This document shows positions 36,236-45,418 of a stretch of DNA of 64,000 nt, piece by piece. This DNA is from Ralstonia mannitolilytica (GTDB lineage Bacteria > Pseudomonadota > Gammaproteobacteria > Burkholderiales > Burkholderiaceae), in the NCBI RefSeq assembly GCF_905397375.1, contig NZ_CAJPVG010000005.1, positions 62,001-126,000 of the forward strand, given 5' to 3'. A program made the position numbers and the translations under genes. Each line of letters opens with the position of its first letter. Position 1 is the first letter of the stretch. The notes below the pieces were generated by a model. The model did no database searches and was not told the DNA's origin. It saw only the letters and a list, made by a program, of their open reading frames with translations.

Positions 36236-37816
36236 GTGCCCGCTCTGTTCTCTTCGCCTGCCGCCGATTCGTCCCGCCGGCAGGACACCCCGGTCGTGCC
36301 GCTTGCACGCTTGCGTCTGGCCATGCCGCTGGCGGCGCTGCTCGGCGTCATGCACACGCTGTCGTTCGCGCCGAACCATTGGTGGTGGCTGCAGATCCTG
36401 TCGCTCGCGGGGCTGGCGGCGCTGGCCGAGCGCGCACCGCGTCTGCGTGATGCCGCGTGGGTCGGCTATGCCTTCGGGCTGGGCTGGTTCCTGTCTGGCA
36501 TCTGGTGGCTCTACATCAGCATGCACGTCTACGGCGACATGCCGGCGTGGATGGCCGCGCTGGCGGTGCTGCTGTTCTCCGGGTACCTGGCGCTGCATCC
36601 CGCCCTGGCGGCGTGGGCCTGGCAATGGCTCACCCGAGGTCGACGCGGCGGCCAGTGGGCGGGTGCCGCATCGGCGCTCACGTTCGGGGCGGCGTGGGCG
36701 GTGACGGAATGGCTGCGCGGCACCGTGTGGACGGGCTTTCCGTGGATCAACGGCGGCTACGCGCATACCGATGGCCCGCTGGCCGGCTACGCACCGCTGG
36801 TGGGCGTGTACGGCATCGTGCTCATCGCCGCGGCGCTGGCGGGCCTGCTGTGCGTGGCCGCCGAGCGCCGCCTGCCCTGGCTGGCCGGCATCGCGGCCGC
36901 GATCGTGCTGGTCGCCGGCTGGCCGCTGCACGGCATTGCGTGGACGCAACCGGTGGGCAGGCCGATCTCCGTGCGCCTCCTGCAGGGCAACGTGCCGCAG
37001 GACGTGAAGTTCCAGCAGACCGGCATCGAGCGCTCGCTGGCGCTGTACACCAAGCTCGTCACCGAAAAGCCCGCGCAACTGGTGGTCACGCCCGAGACGG
37101 CGTTCCCGATCATGATCCAGGAGATGCCGCAGGAGATTGCGCTGGCCCTGCGCACGTATGCGGACACGACCGGCTCCAGCATCCTGTTCGGCGCCGCCAG
37201 CGAGGATTCGCGCGTCGATTACACCAACAGCGTGTTCGGCATCGGCCCCGACTTCCATGGCGTGTACCGCTACAACAAGCACCACCTCGTGCCGTTCGGC
37301 GAGTTCATCCCCTTCGGCTTCCACTGGTTCGTCAACATGATGAACATGCCGCTGGGCGACTTCCGCCGCGGCCAGCGCGTGCAGCCGCCCATGACGGTCG
37401 CGAGCCAGCGCGTCGCGCCCAACATCTGCTACGAGGATCTGTTTGGCGAAGAGATCGCTGCGTCGCTGCGGCACGCGGACCACCCCGCCACGATGCTCGC
37501 CAATGTGACGAACCTGGCATGGTTTGGCGACACGATCGCGCTGGACCAGCACCTGCAGATCTCCCGCATGCGAGCCCTGGAAACCGGCCGCCCGATGCTG
37601 CGCGCGACCAACACCGGCGCCACCGCCGTGATCCGTCCGGACGGCACCGTGCAGGCGCGCCTGCCCGCCTTCACGCTGGGTACGCTGCAGGCCGATGTGC
37701 AGGGCATGCAAGGCCTGACGCCGTTTGTACGCGCCGGCAACACGCCTGCGCTGGGCGTGAGCCTGCTGGTGCTGCTGGTTGTGCTGGCGCGCCGTCGGCG
37801 GGCGGCAGCGCACTGA
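36236..37816 (+). CDS. lnt: Apolipoprotein N-acyltransferase
   Basis: The start is GTG at 36236, nine bases after corC. The 526-residue inner-membrane protein has N-terminal membrane helices, a periplasmic nitrilase domain with the triad Glu-287 (VVTPETAFP), Lys-348 (YNKHHLVPFGEF) and Cys-398 (NICYEDLFG), and a final C-terminal helix. It adds the third acyl chain to the N-terminal cysteine of lipoproteins, the last step of lipoprotein maturation. Confidence 0.95.
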   Translation: MPALFSSPAADSSRRQDTPVVPLARLRLAMPLAALLGVMHTLSFAPNHWWWLQILSLAGLAALAERAPRLRDAAWVGYAFGLGWFLSGIWWLYISMHVYGDMPAWMAALAVLLFSGYLALHPALAAWAWQWLTRGRRGGQWAGAASALTFGAAWAVTEWLRGTVWTGFPWINGGYAHTDGPLAGYAPLVGVYGIVLIAAALAGLLCVAAERRLPWLAGIAAAIVLVAGWPLHGIAWTQPVGRPISVRLLQGNVPQDVKFQQTGIERSLALYTKLVTEKPAQLVVTPETAFPIMIQEMPQEIALALRTYADTTGSSILFGAASEDSRVDYTNSVFGIGPDFHGVYRYNKHHLVPFGEFIPFGFHWFVNMMNMPLGDFRRGQRVQPPMTVASQRVAPNICYEDLFGEEIAASLRHADHPATMLANVTNLAWFGDTIALDQHLQISRMRALETGRPMLRATNTGATAVIRPDGTVQARLPAFTLGTLQADVQGMQGLTPFVRAGNTPALGVSLLVLLVVLARRRRAAAH

Positions 37817-37873
37817 TCGACGACGGCCCGGAGGGCTTTGCAGCCACTTTCCGGGACGGCCGACAAAAAACGC

Positions 37874-37879
37874 TAAAAT
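37874..37879 (+). promoter_or_regulatory. Candidate -10 box for glyQ
   Basis: TAAAAT lies in an A-rich stretch of the gap between lnt and glyQ, about 100 bases before the glyQ start. A convincing -35 was not found. Confidence 0.35.
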
Positions 37880-37890
37880 TCAACGTTTTA

Positions 37891-37926
37891 CGGCGGGCAC
37901 CGCAGCAAAACGCGCGGTGCCCGCCG
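37891..37926 (+). promoter_or_regulatory. 13-bp hairpin in the glyQ leader
   Basis: CGGCGGGCACCGC at 37891-37903 and GCGGTGCCCGCCG at 37914-37926 are perfect complements with a 10-base loop. It lies just after the candidate -10 and 55 bases before the start codon, so it would be in the mRNA leader. No T-run follows, so it is not a plain terminator; an mRNA-stability or regulatory role is possible. Confidence 0.5.
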
Positions 37927-37981
37927 CTGCATTCCACCGCCGCGCAGCACTGTGCTGCCTCGACGGACCTTCGGGACCACC

Positions 37982-38962
37982 ATGCTTACTTTCCAGCAAC
38001 TCATTCTCAAGCTGCAGTCGTACTGGGACGCCCAGGGCTGCGCCCTGCTGCAACCGATTGACCTCGAAGTCGGCGCCGGCACCTCGCACGTCCACACCTT
38101 CCTGCGCGCCATCGGCCCGGAACCCTGGCGTGCGGCCTACGTGCAACCGTCGCGCCGCCCCAAGGACGGTCGCTACGGCGAGAACCCGAACCGCCTGCAG
38201 CACTACTACCAGTACCAGGTGGTGCTCAAGCCGGCACCCGAGAACATCCTCGACCTGTACCTGGGCTCGCTGGAAGCGCTGGGCCTGGACCTGAAGCAGA
38301 ACGACGTCCGCTTCGTCGAAGACGACTGGGAGAACCCGACGCTCGGCGCGTGGGGTCTGGGCTGGGAAGTCTGGCTCAACGGCATGGAGGTCACGCAGTT
38401 CACGTACTTCCAGCAGGTGGGCGGCCTCGACTGCAAGCCCGTCACGGGCGAAATCACGTACGGCATCGAGCGCCTGGCGATGTACATCCAGCAGGTCGAG
38501 AACGTCTACGACCTTGTCTGGACGGAATGGGAAGAGCCGGGCCCCAACGGCCCCGTCAAGCGCCGCCTGACCTACGGCGACGTCTACCACCAGAACGAAG
38601 TCGAGCAATCGACCTACAACTTCGAGCAGGCCGACACCGCCGTGCTGTTCCGCCGCTTTGCCGAGCATGAAGCCGAGGCCAAGCGCCTGATGGGCGTGCG
38701 CGAGGAAGGTGCGGCGGACGACGGCGCACCGGTCGTGCAGCTCGCCCTGCCCGCCTACGAGCAGGTGCTCAAGGCCGGCCACACGTTCAACCTGCTGGAT
38801 GCACGGGGCGCCATCTCGGTGACGGAGCGCGCGGCTTACATCGGCCGCATCCGCAACCTGTCGCGTCTGGTCGCGCAGGCCTATTACGACTCGCGCGAGC
38901 GCCTGGGCTTTCCGATGTGCGGCACGGCCGCGGCCGGTGCCAAGACCGCGGAGGCCGCATGA
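37982..38962 (+). CDS. glyQ: Glycine-tRNA ligase alpha subunit
   Basis: This 326-residue catalytic subunit of the tetrameric bacterial glycyl-tRNA synthetase has class II features (LQPIDLEVGAGTSHVHTFL, YVQPSRRPKDGRYGENPNR, motif 2/3-like region GEITYGIERLAMY). It forms glycyl-adenylate and works with glyS downstream. Unusually, an exported protein gene separates glyQ from glyS. Confidence 0.96.
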   Translation: MLTFQQLILKLQSYWDAQGCALLQPIDLEVGAGTSHVHTFLRAIGPEPWRAAYVQPSRRPKDGRYGENPNRLQHYYQYQVVLKPAPENILDLYLGSLEALGLDLKQNDVRFVEDDWENPTLGAWGLGWEVWLNGMEVTQFTYFQQVGGLDCKPVTGEITYGIERLAMYIQQVENVYDLVWTEWEEPGPNGPVKRRLTYGDVYHQNEVEQSTYNFEQADTAVLFRRFAEHEAEAKRLMGVREEGAADDGAPVVQLALPAYEQVLKAGHTFNLLDARGAISVTERAAYIGRIRNLSRLVAQAYYDSRERLGFPMCGTAAAGAKTAEAA

Positions 38963-39618
38963 CCGCCGTCCGTGCACGGCGTGGATTGGCGCTGCTGACG
39001 GCCGCGGCCGTTGCTGCGCTGGCGCTGCCGACAGGCGTGGCACAGGCCGCGCGGCACCGCACTTCCAAGCCAACATCGGCCGAGAAGATCTTTGTCGTGC
39101 CCAGCAGCCTCACGCAGCTGTGCGTGGCCGATTCCAAACCGCTGCAACAGGCGCTGAGCACGGCATGGACGCCGCCGCCGCCCTCGCTCGACCAATGGAC
39201 GAGCCTCGCGCGCACCATGGCGTGCGACCTGTCCGGCGCGCGCGATCTGGGCTGGCACCGCGTGCCGCTGCGCACGTATGCGACGGCCCTGCGCTTCCCG
39301 TTCACCTGGGTGGAATGGCAAGGCTCCGGTGCAAAGGCACAGCGCCGCGCGCGCGTCTTCCGCTCGTTGGGACAACTGCCGAGCCGGCTGGAGTTCAACG
39401 TATCGGGCACGCTGCAGGAAGTGCGCTACGACGCCCGCCGCGGCACGCTTTCCGCCCGCTTCCTGCGCCGCGACGCCGCCACGCCCGGGACCAACCCCGC
39501 GCCGATCGCGCCGCCGCCCCCGCCGGGCCAGTGCGCGGGCACGCAGTTGCAGTTCCAGCAGCAGAACGGCGTGTGGCTGCTTTCCGCCGTGGAACCCGTG
39601 CCCGGATCGCCTTGCTGA
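38959..39618 (+). CDS. Exported protein of unknown function between glyQ and glyS
   Basis: The ATG at 38959 overlaps the glyQ stop as ATGA, so translation is probably coupled. The 219-residue product has a signal peptide (MTAVRARRGLALLTAAA, cleavage near VAQAA), four cysteines at LTQLCVAD, MACDLSG, GQCAGTQ and the final SPC, consistent with two disulphides, and a Pro-rich stretch (PPPPPG). I recognise no family. It is read through on the mRNA of an essential synthetase, which assures steady expression, but no link to glycine-tRNA charging is apparent. Confidence 0.75.
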   Translation: MTAVRARRGLALLTAAAVAALALPTGVAQAARHRTSKPTSAEKIFVVPSSLTQLCVADSKPLQQALSTAWTPPPPSLDQWTSLARTMACDLSGARDLGWHRVPLRTYATALRFPFTWVEWQGSGAKAQRRARVFRSLGQLPSRLEFNVSGTLQEVRYDARRGTLSARFLRRDAATPGTNPAPIAPPPPPGQCAGTQLQFQQQNGVWLLSAVEPVPGSPC

Positions 39619-39690
39619 GCCCCCATTACGTAATTGCCGCCCATGGAACGTGAGCGGCGCAGAACAACGACGTCACCGATTTTCAACGCT

Positions 39691-41784
39691 ATGTCCACCC
39701 TCCTGATCGAACTGCTGACCGAAGAACTGCCGCCCAAGGCGCTGGCCCGTCTGGGCGACGCGTTTGCGCGCGGCCTGTTTGATGGTCTGTCGGCGCAAGG
39801 CCTGCTTGAAGAAGGCGCTGCCGTGGAAGGCTTTGCCACGCCGCGCCGCCTGGCGGCATCGATCACCGGTGTGCGCCGTGCGGCGCCCGATCGCGAACTG
39901 CGCGAGAAGGTGCTGCCCGTGACGATCGCCTTCGACGCCGAGGGCAAACCCGCCGCGCCGCTCATCAAGAAGCTGGCTGCACTGGCCAAGACGGTCGGTG
40001 TGGAGACGATCGCTCCCGAGTCGCTCGAGCGCGCGCCGGACGGCAAGGCGGAGTCGCTGTTCTACCGCTACACCGCGCGCGGCGCCGTGCTGGCCGATGG
40101 GCTGCAGACCGCGCTGTCTCAGACCATCGCCAGCCTGCCGATCCCGAAGGTGATGACGTACCAGCGCCCGAACGGCGAGAACGTCCAGTTCGTGCGTCCG
40201 GCACACAAGCTCGTCGCCCTGCTCGATAGCGAGATCATTCCCGCGAGCGTGCTCGGCCTGCAATCGGGCAACGTGACGCTGGGCCACCGCTTCCTGTCGG
40301 CCGGTGAAATCGTCATCAAGGACGCTGCGTCCTACGCGAGCACGCTCGAAGCACAGGGCAAGGTCATCGCGAGCTACGCCAAGCGCCGCGAAGCCATTCG
40401 CGCCGAGCTGCTCAGGACGGCCGGCAACGATACGGTGGTGATGCCCGAAGCGCTGCTGGATGAAGTCAACGCGCTGGTCGAATGGCCCGTGGTCTACCCG
40501 TGCCACTTCGAGGAAGCGTTCCTCGCCGTGCCGCAGGAATGCCTGATCCTGACCATGCAGACGAACCAGAAGTACTTCGCGCTGACGGACGCCCAAGGCA
40601 ACCTGCGCAACCGCTTCCTGATCGTCTCGAACCTGGCCACGAGCACGCCCGAAGCCATCATCGAAGGCAACGAGCGCGTGGTGCGCCCGCGCCTGGCCGA
40701 CGCCCGCTTCTTCTTCGAGCAGGACAAGAAGAAGCCGCTGGCCGACCGCGTGCCGCTGCTCTCGCGCGTGGTCTATCACAACAAGATCGGCACGCAGCTG
40801 GAGCGTGTCTCGCGCCTGCAGGCGATCGCCGGTCAACTCGCAGAAAAGCTGGGCGCCGATGTCGCGCACGCCTCGCGAGCTGCGCTGCTGGCCAAGGCCG
40901 ACCTGCTGACCGACATGGTCGGCGAGTTCCCCGAGCTGCAGGGCACGATGGGCACCTACTACGCCCGCCACGACGGCGAACCCGACGACGTGGCGCTGGC
41001 CTGCTCGGAGCACTACCAGCCGCGCTTTGCTGGCGACGCGCTGCCCAGCTCCGCCACCGGCACCGTGGTCGCGCTGGCCGACAAGCTCGAAACGCTGGTC
41101 GGCATCTGGGGCATCGGCCTGCAACCGACGGGCGAGAAAGACCCGTTCGCGCTGCGCCGCCACGCGCTCGGCATCCTGCGCATGCTGATCGAGAAGCCGC
41201 TGACGCTGACCATCGACGACGCGTTGCAGACGGCTGCCGCGAGCTTCGACGGCATCGCGGCCGTCAAGCCGGACCTGGCCGCCATCACGGACTTCCTGTA
41301 CGACCGCCTGCGCGGCTATCTGAAGGACAAGGGGTACAGCACCAACGAGGTGGAAGCCGTGGTCAGCCAGCGCCCGCAACGCCTCGATGACATCGTCGCG
41401 CGCCTCGAAGCCGTGCGTGCGTTTGCCGCCCTGCCGCAGGCCGAATCGCTGGCTGCCGCCAACAAGCGGATCACGAACATCCTGAAGAAGACCGACGCGG
41501 CCATCGGGGCGGTGCAGCCGCAGCTGCTCAAGGAAGACGCCGAGCGCGCCCTGCACGATGCAGTCGCCTCGTCCGAGCCGCAAGTGGACAATGCCTTTGC
41601 GCGCGGCGATTTCACCACCGCCCTGAAGACGTTGGCCGGCCTGCGCGAAGCGGTCGACACCTTCTTCGACGGTGTGATGGTGATGGCCGACGACACCGCG
41701 CTGCGCAACAACCGTCTCGCGCTGCTGGGCCAGCTGCACGGCCTGATGAACCGCGTGGCGGACATCTCCAAGCTGGCCGCCTGA
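39691..41784 (+). CDS. glyS: Glycine-tRNA ligase beta subunit
   Basis: This 697-residue subunit starts at MSTLLIELLTEELP (ATG 39691), the classic GlyS beginning, and runs through TENPKALEP-like and HD-domain regions (HYQPRFAGDALP) to a C-terminal anticodon-binding domain. It binds tRNA-Gly and completes the alpha2/beta2 enzyme with GlyQ. The 72-bp gap before it follows the exported-protein gene. Confidence 0.95.
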   Translation: MSTLLIELLTEELPPKALARLGDAFARGLFDGLSAQGLLEEGAAVEGFATPRRLAASITGVRRAAPDRELREKVLPVTIAFDAEGKPAAPLIKKLAALAKTVGVETIAPESLERAPDGKAESLFYRYTARGAVLADGLQTALSQTIASLPIPKVMTYQRPNGENVQFVRPAHKLVALLDSEIIPASVLGLQSGNVTLGHRFLSAGEIVIKDAASYASTLEAQGKVIASYAKRREAIRAELLRTAGNDTVVMPEALLDEVNALVEWPVVYPCHFEEAFLAVPQECLILTMQTNQKYFALTDAQGNLRNRFLIVSNLATSTPEAIIEGNERVVRPRLADARFFFEQDKKKPLADRVPLLSRVVYHNKIGTQLERVSRLQAIAGQLAEKLGADVAHASRAALLAKADLLTDMVGEFPELQGTMGTYYARHDGEPDDVALACSEHYQPRFAGDALPSSATGTVVALADKLETLVGIWGIGLQPTGEKDPFALRRHALGILRMLIEKPLTLTIDDALQTAAASFDGIAAVKPDLAAITDFLYDRLRGYLKDKGYSTNEVEAVVSQRPQRLDDIVARLEAVRAFAALPQAESLAAANKRITNILKKTDAAIGAVQPQLLKEDAERALHDAVASSEPQVDNAFARGDFTTALKTLAGLREAVDTFFDGVMVMADDTALRNNRLALLGQLHGLMNRVADISKLAA

Positions 41785-41803
41785 GCCTCGTCCGGAGCCT
41801 GCC

Positions 41804-42382
41804 ATGCCGCATGTCCCCAAGCTGGTGATCCTCGACCGCGACGGCGTCATCAACCTCGACAGCGATCAGTTCATCAAGTCGCCCGACGAGTGGATCGCCA
41901 TCGACGGCAGCCTGGAAGCCATTGCCGAACTGAACCAGGCCGGCTACCAGGTCGTGGTGGCGACCAACCAGTCAGGCATCGGGCGCGGGCTGTTCGAGGC
42001 CGCCGCACTCAACGCGATGCACGAGAAGATGTACAAGGCGCTCGCCACGTTCGGCGGGCGCGTCGATGCGGTCTTCTTCTGCCCGCACACCGCCGCGGAC
42101 GCGTGCGAATGCCGCAAGCCCAAGGCCGGCATGCTGCGCGAGATTGCCCGGCGCTTCGACGTGGACCTGTCGGGCGTGCCCGTGGTCGGCGATTCGCTGC
42201 GCGACCTGCAGGCCGGCGTGGAGGTTGGCGCCGTGCCGCATCTCGTGCTGACCGGCAAGGGCGCCAAGACGCGCGATGCCGGCAACCTGCCGCCCGGCAC
42301 CCAGATTCACCAGGACCTGCGCGCGTTCGCGCGCGCGCTGCTTTCGCCCGCACCGCACGGCACGCCGTCACGGGCACCCTGA
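41804..42382 (+). CDS. gmhB: D-glycero-beta-D-manno-heptose-1,7-bisphosphate 7-phosphatase
   Basis: This 192-residue HAD-family phosphatase starts 8 bases after GGAG. It has the nucleophile pair Asp-11/Asp-13 (ILDRDGVINLDSD), the GmhB zinc loop (CPHTAADACECRKPKAG) and GDSLRDLQAG. It makes heptose-1-phosphate for the LPS inner core. Its neighbours glyS and plsC are envelope/translation genes in the same run. Confidence 0.93.
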   Translation: MPHVPKLVILDRDGVINLDSDQFIKSPDEWIAIDGSLEAIAELNQAGYQVVVATNQSGIGRGLFEAAALNAMHEKMYKALATFGGRVDAVFFCPHTAADACECRKPKAGMLREIARRFDVDLSGVPVVGDSLRDLQAGVEVGAVPHLVLTGKGAKTRDAGNLPPGTQIHQDLRAFARALLSPAPHGTPSRAP

Positions 42383-42391
42383 ACCCGCACC

Positions 42392-43144
42392 ATGACCTTC
42401 ATCCGCTCGCTGCTGTTCCTGGTCTACCTGATCGTCTATACGCCGCTGCATGCGGTGTTCTGCTTCATCACGTTTCCGTTTCTGAATCCGCATCGGCGTT
42501 TCTGGGTCGCGGCCGCGTGGACCAAGATCACGCTGTGGGTGGCAAGCTGGCTCGTCGGCATCCGCTGGAAGTACGAAGGCTGGGAACACGTTGAGGCGGC
42601 CGTCGCCAGCAACAAGCCCATTGTGCTGCTCTCCAAGCACCAGTCTGCGTGGGAAACGCTGGCGTTTCCGGCCACCATGCCCCGGCCGCTGTGCTATGTC
42701 TTCAAGCGCGAACTGCTGTACGTGCCGTTCTTCGGGTGGGCGCTTGGCATGCTGAAGATGGTGCACATCAACCGCAAGGACGGCGCCAACGCGTTCGCCT
42801 CGGTGGCGCGCCAGGGCAAGGCGCGCATGGCCGACGGCGCGTGGATGATCATGTTCCCTGAAGGCACGCGTACGCCGGTTGGCGCACCCAATCCGCGCTA
42901 CAAGAGCGGCGGCGCGCGCTTTGCCGTCGACACCGGCGCATGGGTGCTGCCCATCGCGCTCAATTCCGGGCGGCTGTGGCCGCGCAACGCGTTCCTCAAG
43001 CATCCCGGCCTGATCACGGTGTCTGTCGGCCCCGCCATTTCGAGCGCCGGCAAGACAAGCGATGAGCTCAACCGCGAAGTCCAGACATGGATCGAAACCG
43101 AAATGCGTAGAATCGACGCCGACAGCTACCGCGAGCCCGCATGA
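42392..43144 (+). CDS. plsC: 1-acylglycerol-3-phosphate O-acyltransferase
   Basis: This 250-residue inner-membrane protein has an N-terminal hydrophobic segment and acyltransferase motifs. Motif I is KHQSAWET, an H-x4-E variant of the usual H-x4-D, and motif III is MFPEGTRTPVG. It acylates lysophosphatidic acid to phosphatidic acid, the core of phospholipid synthesis. Nine bases separate it from gmhB, and it overlaps the next gene at ATGA. Confidence 0.88.
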   Translation: MTFIRSLLFLVYLIVYTPLHAVFCFITFPFLNPHRRFWVAAAWTKITLWVASWLVGIRWKYEGWEHVEAAVASNKPIVLLSKHQSAWETLAFPATMPRPLCYVFKRELLYVPFFGWALGMLKMVHINRKDGANAFASVARQGKARMADGAWMIMFPEGTRTPVGAPNPRYKSGGARFAVDTGAWVLPIALNSGRLWPRNAFLKHPGLITVSVGPAISSAGKTSDELNREVQTWIETEMRRIDADSYREPA

Positions 43145-44022
43145 AACTGCTGCGCCCACCGACTTCGCCCACCGCCGCCGACAGCGCTCAGCTCGAGCTG
43201 CCGTTGCTCGCGCCCGAGGCGCCGTCGGAGCCTGGTGCGCCGTCGGACGCCAGCCTGCTCGCGCCGCCGGCATTCGACCCTTCCACCGTGCCGTTGGGCC
43301 CCAACCAGCGCCGGCTGGCGCTGGGCGAACGCGCGCTCGTCTACAACCTGAAGCGTTCTTCGCGGCGCACCATCGGCTTTGTCATCGATGACCGCGGCTT
43401 GTCGATCACGGCGCCGCGCTGGGTCACGCTTGCCGAGATCGAGCACGCCATCGCCGAAAAGCAGAAGTGGATCTTCGCCAAGCTGGCCGAATGGCGCAGC
43501 AGTGCCGCACGCCGCGTGCTGCCGCCCATGGCATGGGAAGACGGCGCAACGCTGCCCTTCCTCGGCAAGACGATCACGCTCAAGCTGGAATCGCCCATCG
43601 GCGCGCTGATGTTCGATGCCGACACGTGCATGCTGCACCTTGGCCTGCCGCCCTCCGCGACCGAACAGCAGATCAAGGACCGCGTGCAGGGCTGGCTGCA
43701 GACGCAGGCGCGGCGCCTCTTCGGCGAGCGCCTCGACGTGTATGCCGAGCGCCTGGGCGTGCGGCACAGTGCGTATGCGCTGTCTTCGGCTGCCACGCGC
43801 TGGGGAAGCTGCACGGCCGACGGCAAGATCCGCCTGAACTGGCGGCTCGTGCACTTTCCGCTGAGCCTGATCGACTACGTGGTCGCGCACGAACTCGCGC
43901 ATCTGAAGGAGATGAACCACAGCCCCCGCTTCTGGGACACGGTCGAGTCGATCTTCCCCGAGTTCCGCGAAGCGCGCGAGCAGCTGCGCTCGCATCCGCC
44001 AGAATACCTGCCAGCGTTTTGA
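43141..44022 (+). CDS. YgjP/SprT-like metallopeptidase domain protein
   Basis: This 293-residue protein starts inside the plsC stop codon (ATGA). It has the YgjP-type layout: N-terminal beta region (VYNLKRSSRRTIGFVIDDRGL) and a C-terminal zinc site HELAH (VVAHELAHLKEMNHSPRFW) with a further His. Such proteins are cytosolic zinc peptidases or zinc-binding relatives of uncertain role. It is part of the plsC transcript. Confidence 0.85.
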   Translation: MKLLRPPTSPTAADSAQLELPLLAPEAPSEPGAPSDASLLAPPAFDPSTVPLGPNQRRLALGERALVYNLKRSSRRTIGFVIDDRGLSITAPRWVTLAEIEHAIAEKQKWIFAKLAEWRSSAARRVLPPMAWEDGATLPFLGKTITLKLESPIGALMFDADTCMLHLGLPPSATEQQIKDRVQGWLQTQARRLFGERLDVYAERLGVRHSAYALSSAATRWGSCTADGKIRLNWRLVHFPLSLIDYVVAHELAHLKEMNHSPRFWDTVESIFPEFREAREQLRSHPPEYLPAF

Positions 44023-44079
44023 TTCGCTGGCGCAGGGGTGGTCGGACCGGGGGGCTCTGCACGTTGGGCAACACCCTCC

Positions 44080-44085
44080 TACAAT
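44080..44085 (+). promoter_or_regulatory. Candidate -10 box for gloA
   Basis: TACAAT lies 37 bases before the gloA start, in the gap after the metallopeptidase gene. The -35 is weak. Confidence 0.3.
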
Positions 44086-44121
44086 ATCGCCTTCCCCCGC
44101 AGTCCCCACGAAGGAAATCCC

Positions 44122-44529
44122 ATGCGAATGCTTCACACCATGCTGCGCGTCGGCGACATGCAGCGCTCGATCGACTTCTACACCAAGGTGCTCGGCATGC
44201 AACTGCTGCGCACCAGCGACAACCCCGAATACAAGTACTCGCTCGCCTTCGTCGGCTACGGCCCGGAAGCCAGCAACACCGTCATCGAACTGACCTACAA
44301 CTACGGTGTGAGCGAGTACGAGCTCGGCACCGCGTTCGGCCATCTCGCCATCGAGGTGGAGAACGCCGCGGAGGCCTGCGAGCAGATCCGCAAGGCCGGC
44401 GGCAAGGTCACGCGCGAAGCCGGCCCCGTCAAGGGCGGCAGCACCATCATCGCCTTCGTGGAAGATCCGGACGGCTACAAGATCGAACTGATCCAGGCCC
44501 GCTCGATGCCCGATGGCAACCGCCACTAA
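44122..44529 (+). CDS. gloA: Lactoylglutathione lyase (glyoxalase I)
   Basis: This 135-residue protein matches E. coli GloA in length and has all four metal ligands at the same positions: His-5, Glu-56, His-74 and Glu-122. It converts the hemithioacetal of methylglyoxal and glutathione to S-lactoylglutathione. The ATG at 44122 follows AAGGA at a suitable distance. It overlaps the next gene by 17 bases. Confidence 0.95.
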   Translation: MRMLHTMLRVGDMQRSIDFYTKVLGMQLLRTSDNPEYKYSLAFVGYGPEASNTVIELTYNYGVSEYELGTAFGHLAIEVENAAEACEQIRKAGGKVTREAGPVKGGSTIIAFVEDPDGYKIELIQARSMPDGNRH

Positions 44530-45418
44530 CCTCACGCGCCGGCCCCTGGACGCCACCGCCATCAGCCTGATGGTGGTGCTGTGCATGTGCTGGGGCTTTC
44601 AACAGGTTGCCATCAAGGTGGCGGCGCACGACGTCGGGCCCGTCATGCAGGCCGGCGTGCGCTCGGCGATTGCGTCGGTGCTGGTGCTCGCCTTTGCAAT
44701 GTGGCGCGGCACGGCCCTCTCGGTGCGCGACGGCACGTTGCCCGGCGGGCTCGTGGCGGGCCTGCTGTTCGGCGTCGAGTTCCTGTGCATCTTCATCGGC
44801 CTGAGCTACACCACGGCCTCGCGCATGGCGGTGTTTCTCTACACCGCCCCGATCTTCACCGCGCTCGGCCTGCACTTCTTCGTGCCCGGCGAGCACCTGC
44901 GCCCGCGTCAGTGGACCGGCATCGGCATCGCCTTTGCAGGGATCGTGCTGGCCTTTGCCGACGGCATCCTGCACCCTGCCGCCGGTCCGTCCACGTCGTT
45001 GGGCGATGCGCTCGGCGTGGCGGCAGGCGCGCTGTGGGGCGCGACGACCATCGTCGTGCGGGCGAGCAAGCTCTCGGAAGCGCCGGCCGCCAAGACACTG
45101 CTGTACCAACTCGCGGTGTCCGCCGTGATGCTGATGGTGATGGCCGCCGGCACGGGGCAGATCGCCACGGCCAACCTCACGCCGACCGCGCTGGCGAGCC
45201 TGGCCTACCAGGCCGTGCTGATTGCGTTCGCGAGCTACCTGACGTGGTTCTGGCTGCTGCGCCGCTACCTGGCGTCGCGCCTGTCGGTGTTCTCGTTCCT
45301 GACGCCGCTGTTTGGCGTGGCCTTCGGCGTCTTGCTGCTGCACGAGCCGGTGGGCCTGCGCTTTGCGCTGGCCGCGGTACTGGTGCTCTCCGGCATCCTG
45401 CTCGTCAACCTTCGGTGA
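44513..45418 (+). CDS. EamA/DMT-family transporter
   Basis: This 301-residue membrane protein has ten predicted helices in two EamA repeats (GVRSAIASVLVLAFAMW in the first; LSVFSFLTPLFGVAFGVLLLHEPVG in the second, the family signature). It probably exports amino acids or other small metabolites across the inner membrane. It overlaps gloA by 17 bases and its 3' end overlaps the convergent rsmA by 14 bases. Confidence 0.88.
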   Translation: MATATNLTRRPLDATAISLMVVLCMCWGFQQVAIKVAAHDVGPVMQAGVRSAIASVLVLAFAMWRGTALSVRDGTLPGGLVAGLLFGVEFLCIFIGLSYTTASRMAVFLYTAPIFTALGLHFFVPGEHLRPRQWTGIGIAFAGIVLAFADGILHPAAGPSTSLGDALGVAAGALWGATTIVVRASKLSEAPAAKTLLYQLAVSAVMLMVMAAGTGQIATANLTPTALASLAYQAVLIAFASYLTWFWLLRRYLASRLSVFSFLTPLFGVAFGVLLLHEPVGLRFALAAVLVLSGILLVNLR

